Source: DASVBJ01 sp036375895
GTDB lineage: Bacteria; Actinomycetota; Actinomycetes; JACCUZ01
Assembly: GCA_036375895.1 (NCBI GenBank)
Contig: DASVBJ010000059.1
Span: 1 to 13,947, forward strand
DNA length: 13,947 nt
Direction: 5' to 3'
Part shown: positions 1 through 6,236 of the stretch, in pieces
How positions within the stretch are numbered: the first letter of the stretch is position 1
Layout: the number at the start of each line of letters is the position of its first letter
Notes under the pieces: generated by a model
Database searches by the model: none
What the model saw: only the letters and a program-made list of their open reading frames with translations
Told to the model about the DNA's origin: nothing
Translations under genes and position numbers: made by a program

Positions 1-1
1 G

Positions 2-220
2 CCCGAGTTCTGGGGACTGGGTTTCGCGACCGAGGCGGCGCAAGGCGCCCTGCGCTATGCGCGCGAGCAGACCGGCCTTCGCGAGCTGATAGCGCTGGTC
101 CTTCCGACCAACGAGCGGTCCGCGGCGGTGCTTGCGCGACTTGGGTTCCGCCACGACGGAGTCCTGGAGCTGCCGGACGCGTCGTGGAAGTTGTGCCGGC
201 GCTCGCTCGACCGCCTGTAG
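2..220 (+). CDS. GNAT-family N-acetyltransferase (3' end only)
   Basis: This is the last 72 residues of an acetyltransferase whose start lies left of the window. The reading frame opens at base 2 and ends at TAG 218-220. The fragment contains the acetyl-CoA pyrophosphate-binding loop (WGLGFATEA, Q/R-x-x-G-x-G/A type). It also has the C-terminal motif NERSAAVLARLGF, in which the conserved Asn and the LGF turn are typical of the RimJ/RimL (Acetyltransf_3) branch of GNAT enzymes. Members of that branch acetylate protein N-termini, ribosomal proteins, aminoglycosides or small metabolites, and the substrate cannot be told from this half. The tail after LGF is short and the stop falls where the family normally ends, so the 3' end looks intact. 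The downstream hairpin at 303-318 may end its transcript. Confidence 0.85.
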   Translation, partial: PEFWGLGFATEAAQGALRYAREQTGLRELIALVLPTNERSAAVLARLGFRHDGVLELPDASWKLCRRSLDRL

Positions 221-253
221 GTGCGCGAGCCAGGGCCCGGTCGAGACCCGACG

Positions 254-445
254 CTATTGAGAGCGCCGTCCTGCCACCGCGAGCCCCTGGCGGAGACCGG
301 TCGGCGGGACCTCCCGCCTCGGGCGCCGCGGGGCAGGCAGGATCACCTCGTCGTCCTGGCGCATTCGCTCCAGCGACTGTTCGGCATTGCGCACTCCTCC
401 GGTCTTCCAGAGCAACCAGGTCTGCGTCCAGTGGATGAGGCCCAT
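254..445 (-). pseudogene. Possible gene remnant (63-codon minus-strand frame)
   Basis: This frame opens at ATG 445 and ends at TAG 254-256. It reads MGLIHWTQTWLLWKT and continues through a charged segment (LERMRQDDEVI). Most third codon positions are G or C, as in neighbouring genes. There is no convincing Shine-Dalgarno sequence. Upstream, the coding-like signal (KLTQDAWTDPAITRMVERW) continues in a different frame, so the whole may be one gene broken by a frameshift near 440-450. I recognise no family. In DNA this GC-rich, chance open frames with GC-rich third positions are common, so the call is weak. Confidence 0.2.
303..318 (+). terminator. Hairpin, possible terminator after the GNAT gene
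   Basis: GGCGGG (303-308) and CCCGCC (313-318) form a perfect 6-bp GC stem around an ACCT loop, 82 nt downstream of the acetyltransferase stop. There is no U-tract, which is common for actinobacterial terminators. Short GC stems also arise by chance here, so this is tentative. Confidence 0.3.
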
Positions 446-523
446 CGCTCGACCATGCGCGTGATCGCCGGGTCTGTCCAGGCGTCCTGAGTCAACTTTT
501 TTCGGTGCAGCCAGCAGTCGGCG

Positions 524-702
524 TCAGTCGGAGTCGAGGGCGTCGGCCGCGGGCCACACGCCGCTGCGCGGCATGGCGAGTCGGTCGGCCAAGGCATCCC
601 TCCAGGCCGGTGGCGTGAACGGCTCGCCCTCGCGTCGAGCAGGGCGAGCTGCGCCCTGTTGAGTCGGTTCGGGACCGCTGGCGTTACTCGGCAGGGCGCG
701 TC
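524..702 (-). pseudogene. Possible frameshifted small gene
   Basis: Reading leftward, the frame at 702-628 gives TPAVPNRLNRAQLALLDAR. The frame at about 634-524 then gives REGEPFTPPAWRDALADRLA and ends in WPAADALDSD and a TGA at 524-526. Both halves have strongly GC-rich third positions. They join naturally if one base is gained or lost near 628-636. There is no ATG or GTG at the head of the first half. It directly follows, in the same frame, the TGA of the small ORF at 703-855. I recognise no family. It could be a decayed gene, a sequencing indel or chance. Confidence 0.25.
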
Positions 703-855
703 TCAGTCGCGCTTGGACCCGCCACCGCGCTGACTGCGTCTCCGCTCGTGGCCGAGGGACTCCTCGAGCTCCCTGCGCCGTCTGGCCTGTGCCCGACGCT
801 GGGCGATGATGTCCAGCCGCCGGAGGAGCTCGTGGGGGCGCAGTCGGCGAGGCAT
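703..855 (-). CDS. Small basic protein, 50 residues, unknown function
   Basis: This ORF of 50 codons plus TGA runs from ATG 855-853 to a stop at 703-705. It starts MPRRLRPHELLRRLDIIAQR, followed by an Arg-rich stretch and an acidic LEESL segment, and ends in a Gly/Ser/Arg tail (GGGSKRD). The central part looks like a single amphipathic, probably helical and very basic segment, which would suit nucleic-acid or ribosome binding, but that is inference. Third codon positions are mostly G or C. A GAGG sits only 3 nt before the ATG, so the ribosome site is poor. It lies 50 nt downstream of the stop of the hypothetical gene at 906-1688 on the same strand and may be cotranscribed. I recognise no family. 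Confidence 0.4.
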   Translation of the reverse strand: MPRRLRPHELLRRLDIIAQRRAQARRRRELEESLGHERRRSQRGGGSKRD

Positions 856-905
856 GGGCCTCGCATACCCGGCGAAAACCGTCCCAATCGGGCACGCCGC
901 CCGGC

Positions 906-1688
906 TCAGCCCTGCCGCTCGAAGGCCGCTCGCGCCAGCGGGTCGTCAGGGTCGAGCACCGGTCCGGCGGGTTCCTCGCCCGGGCCGGCGCGGCCCCGGC
1001 GTACCCGTCGGGTCTCGAGCCGCTCGGCGTACACCGAGCGGGGATGGACGCCCAGCAGTCGGACCCGTCCGTCGTCCGCGCCCGGCTCCGACATCGGCAC
1101 GACGACAGCAGCGAGGCCCTCCCGGTCCGTCACGAACAGGTTGAAGCTGTCGTGGCGGAAGTGGTCGATGTCGACGATGGGCTTGGGGTAGTGGTGGTAG
1201 CCCGCGCCCTTCGGCAGTACGCCGGTGTGCGGCCCGCTCGGCATCGGCACCGAGGCGTTGAAGATGGAGTCGGTCCACTCCGCCACGCCCTTGGCGTCGG
1301 TGATGGGTGTCTCGAGCAACCGCCTGCCGTCCCTGTAGCCGAGCGCCTCGTAGCCCTCGAGCGTTCCCGGGAACGCCGCCACGACCCGCGCGGCGTAGCG
1401 CCGCAGCGCGTCGACCTTCACCGGGTCGGCGCAGAACTGCGCCGACCACTCGATGCCCAGCGGCAGCTGCAGGCACATCCAGCCCTCGCCGTCCTTCACC
1501 CAGATGCCGCCACCGTGGTGGTCCTGGTAGGGCGGCGGGCCGTAGACCCAGCCCGGCGTGGTGGCCGCGAGCTTGTTCATCAGCTTGCGACTGCGGCGGA
1601 ACGCGGCCGAGTCGCCGCGCGGCGGGTGGTCCACGACGACGATCGTCCAGGGGAAGTCCTCGTGCCGATGATGGGTCCCTGCCGGCAT
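906..1688 (-). CDS. Conserved-looking hypothetical protein, His-rich, 260 residues
   Basis: The frame stays open upstream to 1934, but I start it at ATG 1688. Shine-Dalgarno-like GGGGGTGG lies just before that ATG, and the conserved-looking protein begins there (MPAGTHHRHEDFPWTIVVVD). Composition upstream is not protein-like. The protein has several His- and Trp-rich blocks: HHRHEDFPW at the N-terminus, YQDHHGGGIWVKDGEGW around residue 55, then GIEWSAQFCADP, GYHHYPKP and DHFRHDSFNLFVTDREG. The last 40 or so residues are Arg/Gly/Pro-rich and look disordered. There is no signal peptide or membrane segment, so it should be cytoplasmic. I have a faint, unverified memory of similar actinobacterial proteins filed as a domain of unknown function. 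The clustered His/Asp residues could bind metal, which is inference. It probably heads a transcript that includes the small ORF at 703-855. Confidence 0.75.
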   Translation of the reverse strand: MPAGTHHRHEDFPWTIVVVDHPPRGDSAAFRRSRKLMNKLAATTPGWVYGPPPYQDHHGGGIWVKDGEGWMCLQLPLGIEWSAQFCADPVKVDALRRYAARVVAAFPGTLEGYEALGYRDGRRLLETPITDAKGVAEWTDSIFNASVPMPSGPHTGVLPKGAGYHHYPKPIVDIDHFRHDSFNLFVTDREGLAAVVVPMSEPGADDGRVRLLGVHPRSVYAERLETRRVRRGRAGPGEEPAGPVLDPDDPLARAAFERQG

Positions 1689-1990
1689 CACGCCACCCCC
1701 AGTTGCCGCACGTCTGCCGCCCGTCGGTGCTCGTCGGGCGGAAACCCTCGCCGTGGACCCTAGTGACGCATGATCGCGGCGTCGAGGACGCGGCTCAAGC
1801 CTCGCCGCTCCGGTCCGATACACTCTTCGACAGCAGCTCACCAAGCAGCTGCCCGGATGAGCGTCCGCTCTCCGGTCCCAGCCCGGGCGTCGCCGCCAGT
1901 TCCGCGCCGAGCCCGAGCCACGGAACATCCGCACTTCGCCGTCTCCGCGTCGTCGACGCGTCGCAGGCGGCCACCTGGAAGGAGCACGCC
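1689..1990. other. Intergenic region upstream of the hypothetical gene and the 11-codon ORF
   Basis: This stretch separates the minus-strand hypothetical gene from the plus-strand tiny ORF and must hold the promoter of the former. No consensus -35/-10 pair stands out on either strand. GATACACT near 1818-1825 is a weak plus-strand -10 candidate. Long open frames cross it, but they lack starts with ribosome sites and have biased, Ser/Arg/Pro-rich translations, so I do not call them genes. Confidence 0.4.
1977..1984 (+). promoter_or_regulatory. Strong ribosome binding site of the 11-codon ORF
   Basis: GGAAGGAG is close to a perfect anti-16S match and ends 6 nt before the GTG at 1991. It is one of the best Shine-Dalgarno sequences in the window, and it is the main reason to take the tiny ORF seriously. 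Confidence 0.5.
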
Positions 1991-2026
1991 GTGCACACGG
2001 ACGACTTCGGTCCCTGGGACGACTGA
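1991..2026 (+). CDS. Possible 11-residue peptide
   Basis: GTG 1991 to TGA 2024-2026 encodes (M)HTDDFGPWDD, an acidic peptide with one Phe and one Trp. No ATG or GTG with a ribosome site lies upstream in the same frame, so initiation here is the only sensible reading. The strong hairpin terminator begins 22 nt after the stop, so a short plus-strand transcript could end just after this ORF. It could be a regulatory or leader peptide, a small secreted or modified peptide, or the tail of a decayed gene whose ribosome-site match is fortuitous. No modification enzymes or exporter lie nearby. I recognise no known peptide. Confidence 0.3.
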   Translation: MHTDDFGPWDD

Positions 2027-2047
2027 CCCCGGACCCTCGACATGAGA

Positions 2048-2088
2048 GAGAGCGCCCCTCACCCGATCAGTCGGGGAGGGGCGCTCTC
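2048..2088 (+). terminator. Strong bidirectional hairpin terminator
   Basis: GAGAGCGCCCCTC (2048-2060) pairs perfectly with GAGGGGCGCTCTC (2076-2088). Inside it, CCCGA (2062-2066) pairs with TCGGG (2071-2075) around a TCAG tetraloop. The only interruption is one bulged A at 2061, giving about 18 bp in total. There is no U-tract on either side, as is usual in actinobacteria. It lies 27 nt beyond the stop of the minus-strand pterin dehydratase and 22 nt beyond the plus-strand 11-codon ORF, so it can serve both directions. Confidence 0.85.
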
Positions 2089-2114
2089 GCTGTCACAGCG
2101 CTCTCATCGGAGCC

Positions 2115-2411
2115 TCACTGCTGCGCAGGCCCCGACAGAGTCTGGTCGATACGGGCCGCCAGCTCGACGTCCTTCTGCGTGACGCCCCCGGCGCTGTGCG
2201 TCCAGAGCTGGAAACGCAGCTCGTCCGGGCCGCGCTCGACCTCCGGGTGGTGATTCATCTCGTCGGCGACCTCGGCGACCGCCTTCTCGAGCTGGTCGTG
2301 GCTGTCGGAGGGCACCGGCACCCGCTTCACCAGCTTGTTGTCGTCGTAGCTCCAGCCCGGCAAGGAAGCGAGCGCGGTGTCGATGCTGGCCTGATCGAGC
2401 AGCTCGGGCAT
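2115..2411 (-). CDS. Pterin-4a-carbinolamine dehydratase
   Basis: This 98-residue protein has the usual full length for the PCD/DCoH family. It dehydrates 4a-hydroxytetrahydropterin to the quinonoid dihydropterin, which recycles the cofactor of aromatic amino acid hydroxylases; many bacterial members have no proven partner. The family signature is clear: E51-M-N-H54-H55-P56, then the W70-T-H72 region and D81, where the His-His pair and the later His line the pterin site. The fold begins with LPGWSYDDNKLVKR, the typical N-terminal strand. The ATG start is set by AGGAGG 7 nt upstream. The gene is monocistronic, divergent from the NUDIX gene across a 109-bp gap, and ends before the strong hairpin at 2048-2088. 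No phenylalanine hydroxylase is in the window, so its partner is unknown. Confidence 0.93.
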   Translation of the reverse strand: MPELLDQASIDTALASLPGWSYDDNKLVKRVPVPSDSHDQLEKAVAEVADEMNHHPEVERGPDELRFQLWTHSAGGVTQKDVELAARIDQTLSGPAQQ

Positions 2412-2520
2412 TGTCGTCCTCCTGGGGTCGTCAGGTTCTCCTCGGTCTCTGCGCCCCTACCGCGATTGTGCGCGCTGTATTCGCGCGAAGGGCCGGTCGT
2501 CCCGGCGGCGTCTGTCACAG

Positions 2521-2928
<408 letters not shown>

Positions 2929-2948
2929 CCCCTCGGGCGCGGGGTGGG

Positions 2949-4298
2949 TCAGGTGGCGCTGACGCCCATGTCGCGCAGGTTGGAGCCCGCGCTGGCCAAC
3001 CGCGGGTTGTCGGGCCACAGCGAGCGCGCCTCGCGGATCGCGGATGCCGCCTCGTCGTGCTCGCCCAGCCCGGCCAGCGCCTCGGCCAGGGTGACCAGGT
3101 CGTCGGCCCGGGTGCGGTCCGAGCGGTCCCACTTCAGCGACTCGCGGGCGTGCTCGACGGCCTCGGCGAGCCGGCCGTGCACGAGGTGGTGCAGGGCGTG
3201 GGTGCCGGCGAGGACCGTGCCGGTGCTGGCCAGCCGCTGCGCCTGCTGGAGCGTCGAGTTGATCTCGTCCTCGGTGCGCTCGAGGTCGAGCTGGCCGGCC
3301 TCGACCGCGCAGAGCAGCGCCCAGGCGTGGTTGTTCAGCGCGACCTGGCGCGCGCCGCGGGATCGGCCGGAGTGCTCGACCTGGGTGCGGGTCACGTCCA
3401 CAGCCTCAGCGAACCGGCCCTGGGCGACGAGCGCGTCCTCGAGCGTGCCGAGAGCGGAGCGGTCGGACGGCTTCTGCTGCAGCCGTTCGCGGGCCTGACG
3501 CTCCGCGCGCGCGTTGTCGCCAGCGTCGAGGGCACGGTTGGCAGCCACCGACTGGCGGCGCGGGATCTTGCTGCCGAGCCAGATCAGCGGGTCGTACTTG
3601 GTGTCGACGACGCGCTCCTTCATCGGGATGATCGCGTTGTCCGTGATCTTGATGTGCTCGGGGCACACCTCGGTGCAGCACTTGGTGATGTTGCACATGC
3701 CGAGCCCGTGGGTCTCCTGGGCCGCCCGCTTGCGGTCCATGGCGTCCAGCGGGTGCATGTCGAGCTCGGCGAGCCGGATGAAGAAGCGCGGCCCGGCGAA
3801 GGACGGCTTGTTCTCCTCGTGGTCACGGATGACGTGGCAGGTGTCCTGGCAGAGGAAGCACTCGATGCACTTGCGGAACTCCTGGCTGCGCTCCACGTCG
3901 ACCTGCGCCATGCGGTACTCGCCGGGCGCCAGGTCGGCCGGCGGCGCGAACGCCGGGACCTCCCGGGCCTTCTGATAGTTGAAGGACACGTCCGTGACGA
4001 GGTCCTTGACCACGGGGAAGGCGCGCAGCGGCGTCACCGTGACGACCTCGTCCTCGGCGAACGTGCTCATCCGCGTCATGCAGAGCAGGCGCGGGCGTCC
4101 GTTGATCTCCGCGCTGCAGGAGCCGCACTTGCCGGCCTTGCAGTTCCACCGGACCGCGAGGTCGGGCGCCTGGGTGGCCTGCAGGCGGTGGATGATGTCG
4201 AGGACGACCTCACCCTCGTTGACCTCGACGGTGAAGTCCTCGAGCCCGCCGTCGGCGTCGTTGCCCCGCCACACCCGGAAGCTTGCTTTGTACGTCAT
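2949..4298 (-). CDS. sdhB: Succinate dehydrogenase iron-sulfur subunit with C-terminal TPR-like extension
   Basis: This subunit carries electrons from the SdhA flavin through three Fe-S clusters to the membrane subunit. Residues 1-248 are a complete SdhB. The plant-type [2Fe-2S] ligands are C53, C58, C61 and C73. The ferredoxin-type cysteines are C144, C147, C150, C154 and C202, C207/C208, C212. The usual C-terminal block KYDPLIWLGSKIPRR ends the core. The frame then runs on without a stop for about 200 residues (249-449) made of helical TPR-like repeats, for example GRFAEAVDVTRTQV, GRLAEAVEHARESL and GEHDEAASAIREARSLWPDN. Mycobacterial homologues stop near residue 248. No internal start with a ribosome site is seen at the junction, so the extension should be a true fusion, possibly a docking surface on the cytoplasmic face. 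ATG 4298 overlaps the sdhA stop by one base (TGATG), with GGAGGGG 8 nt upstream, so translation is likely coupled. Confidence 0.95.
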   Translation of the reverse strand: MTYKASFRVWRGNDADGGLEDFTVEVNEGEVVLDIIHRLQATQAPDLAVRWNCKAGKCGSCSAEINGRPRLLCMTRMSTFAEDEVVTVTPLRAFPVVKDLVTDVSFNYQKAREVPAFAPPADLAPGEYRMAQVDVERSQEFRKCIECFLCQDTCHVIRDHEENKPSFAGPRFFIRLAELDMHPLDAMDRKRAAQETHGLGMCNITKCCTEVCPEHIKITDNAIIPMKERVVDTKYDPLIWLGSKIPRRQSVAANRALDAGDNARAERQARERLQQKPSDRSALGTLEDALVAQGRFAEAVDVTRTQVEHSGRSRGARQVALNNHAWALLCAVEAGQLDLERTEDEINSTLQQAQRLASTGTVLAGTHALHHLVHGRLAEAVEHARESLKWDRSDRTRADDLVTLAEALAGLGEHDEAASAIREARSLWPDNPRLASAGSNLRDMGVSAT

Positions 4299-6190
4299 CA
4301 GGCGTTCCCCTCCGGCAGGATCGCGAGCTCCGCGTCGGTCATGTACTTGCTCAGCTCGTCACGCTCGAACAACGAGAGCAGCTCCGGCGGCATCTCCGGC
4401 AGCGGCTGCCGGTCGACCCGCACCCCCTCGCCGTCAGGTCGGCAGATGAGGTTGACCTGGCGCCATTGCGCGCTCATGGCCGGGAAGTCGTCACGCGTGT
4501 GCCCGCCGCGCGACTCCTCGCGGATCAGCGCGGAGCGGGCGATGCACTCGGAGACGATCAGCATGTTCGACAGGTCCAGGGCGAGGTGCCACCCCGGGTT
4601 GAAGAGCTTGTCGCCGGTGACGCTGATGCGCTTGGCCCGGGACTTGAGCTCCTCGAGGCGGTCGAGCGCCTCCTCCATCTCCTCGCGCTTGCGGATGATG
4701 CCGACCAGGTCGTTCATCGTCTGCTGCAGCTCGGCGTGGATGGCGTAGGGGTTCTCGCCGCCGTCGCCGTCGAACGGGGTCTCGGCGTGCCGCTGGGCCG
4801 CCTCGACGTCGCGGTCGCTGACCGCCGGGCGGGCGCCCCCGAGCGAGTCGACGTACTCGCTGGCGCCGAGCCCTGCGCGGCGTCCGAACACCAGCAGGTC
4901 CGACAGTGAGTTGCCGCCCAGCCTGTTCGAGCCGTGCATGCCGCCCGCGACCTCGCCGGCGGCGAACAGGCCGGGTCCGACGGCGGCCGCCGTGTCGGGG
5001 TCGACCTCCACGCCGCCCATCACGTAGTGGCAGGTCGGACCGACCTCCATCGGCTCCTTGGTGATGTCGACGTCGGCCAGCTCCTTGAACTGGTGGTACA
5101 TCGACGGGAGCTTCTTGCGGATCGCCTCGGCGGGCAGCCGGGACGCGATGTCGAGGAACACGCCGCCGGCGGGGGACCCCCGTCCGGCCTTCACCTCGGA
5201 GTTGATGGCCCGGGCCACCTCGTCCCGCGGCAGCAGCTCGGGCGGACGGCGGTTGTTGGCCGGGTCCTCGTACCAGCCGTCGGCCTCCTCCTCGGTCTCG
5301 GCGTACTGCTTGCGGAAGACCGCGGGCACGTAGTCGAACATGAACCGCTTGCCCTCGGAGTTGCGCAGCACGCCGCCGTCACCACGCACCGACTCGGTGA
5401 CGAGGATGCCCTTGACGCTCGGCGGCCAGACCATGCCGGTCGGGTGGAACTGGACGAACTCCATGTTGACCAGCGTCGCGCCCGCCTTCATCGCGAGCGC
5501 GTGCCCGTCGCCGGTGTACTCCCAGGAGTTGGAGGTCACCTTGAAGGACTTGCCGATGCCGCCGGTGGCGAGCACGATCGCGGGCGCCTCGAAGACGACC
5601 ATCGTGCCGTTCTCACGGGTGTAGCCGACGGCGCCGCTGATGCGGTCGCCGTCCTTGAGGAGCGAGGTGATCGTGGTCTCGGCGAACACCTTGAGCATCG
5701 CCTGCGCGTCGCGGTGGGTGCGCTGGTCCTCCTGCTGCAGCGAGACGATCTTCTGCTGCAGGGTGCGGATCAGCTCCAGGCCCGTGCGGTCACCGACGTG
5801 CGCGAGGCGGGGGTACTCGTGGCCGCCGAAGTTGCGCTGGCTGATCTTGCCGTCCTTGGTGCGGTCGAACAGCGCGCCGTAGGTCTCGAGCTCCCAGACG
5901 CGGTCCGGCGCCTCCTTGGCGTGCAGCTCGGCCATCCGCCAGTGGTTGAGGAACTTGCCGCCGCGCATGGTGTCGCGGAAGTGCACCTGCCAGTTGTCGT
6001 TGGGGTTGACGTTCCCCATCGCCGCGGCGGCGCCGCCCTCGGCCATGACCGTGTGCGCCTTGCCGAAGAGCGACTTGCAGACGATCGCGGTCCGCTTGCC
6101 CTGCAGGCGGGCCTCGATGGCGGCGCGCAGCCCGGCGCCGCCGGCGCCGATCACGACGACGTCGTAGCTGTGGCGTTCGATCTCGGTCAT
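4298..6190 (-). CDS. sdhA: Succinate dehydrogenase flavoprotein subunit
   Basis: SdhA oxidises succinate to fumarate using covalently bound FAD on the cytoplasmic face of complex II. The 630-residue length suits the mycobacterial Sdh1 type. The Rossmann FAD-binding GAGGAG is at 15-20. H46 in the GKAHTVMAEGG block is the expected site of flavin attachment. QFHPTG includes H249, and DEVAR includes R327, matching the catalytic His and Arg region. PTCHYVMGG and NRLGGNSLSDLLVFGRRAG are the conserved substrate- and FAD-contacting motifs near the C-terminal half. ATG 6190 is supported by GAGGA 10 nt upstream and by the family N-terminus (YDVVVIGAGGAG). It is the middle gene of sdhC-sdhA-sdhB, 46 nt after sdhC and overlapping sdhB by one base. 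Succinate dehydrogenase is preferred over fumarate reductase by operon type, but the reverse reaction cannot be excluded. Confidence 0.96.
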   Translation of the reverse strand: MTEIERHSYDVVVIGAGGAGLRAAIEARLQGKRTAIVCKSLFGKAHTVMAEGGAAAAMGNVNPNDNWQVHFRDTMRGGKFLNHWRMAELHAKEAPDRVWELETYGALFDRTKDGKISQRNFGGHEYPRLAHVGDRTGLELIRTLQQKIVSLQQEDQRTHRDAQAMLKVFAETTITSLLKDGDRISGAVGYTRENGTMVVFEAPAIVLATGGIGKSFKVTSNSWEYTGDGHALAMKAGATLVNMEFVQFHPTGMVWPPSVKGILVTESVRGDGGVLRNSEGKRFMFDYVPAVFRKQYAETEEEADGWYEDPANNRRPPELLPRDEVARAINSEVKAGRGSPAGGVFLDIASRLPAEAIRKKLPSMYHQFKELADVDITKEPMEVGPTCHYVMGGVEVDPDTAAAVGPGLFAAGEVAGGMHGSNRLGGNSLSDLLVFGRRAGLGASEYVDSLGGARPAVSDRDVEAAQRHAETPFDGDGGENPYAIHAELQQTMNDLVGIIRKREEMEEALDRLEELKSRAKRISVTGDKLFNPGWHLALDLSNMLIVSECIARSALIREESRGGHTRDDFPAMSAQWRQVNLICRPDGEGVRVDRQPLPEMPPELLSLFERDELSKYMTDAELAILPEGNA

Positions 6191-6236
6191 CGACTGGTCA
6201 TCCTCGATCCGTGCTGCAGGTCGTTGCGGGTGGGCG

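Larger units (their letters stand above)
221..702. other. 482-bp stretch without an intact gene
   Basis: I find no intact gene with a good start and ribosome site here. On the minus strand three short stretches have coding-like GC-rich third codon positions but lie in different frames: 702-628, about 634-524, and roughly 505 down to 254. This pattern suggests decayed or frameshifted genes. A rare run of six T occurs at 497-502. A 6-bp hairpin lies at 303-318. No repeats, tRNA or insertion-sequence ends were recognised. Confidence 0.5.

Noticed and set aside
497..502. T6 run as a Rho-independent terminator on the plus strand
   Set aside because: Only a 4-bp CAGG/CCTG hairpin precedes it, and it is separated from the T-run, so it is not a convincing intrinsic terminator.
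1689..1934. Upstream extension of the His-rich hypothetical protein to an ATG at 1934
   Set aside because: The extra 82 residues are Arg/Ala/Ser-rich and irregular, there is no ribosome site, and a Shine-Dalgarno sequence with the conserved-looking N-terminus lies at 1688.
2081..2105. Direct repeat GCGCTCTC at 2081-2088 and 2098-2105
   Set aside because: The first copy is part of the terminator stem and the second is a single 8-bp echo; too little to call an attachment site or regulatory repeat.
2929..2944. Hairpin between the convergent NUDIX and sdhB genes as a terminator
   Set aside because: Only a 4-bp CCCC/GGGG stem with an 8-nt loop and no U-tract; such stems are expected by chance at this GC content.
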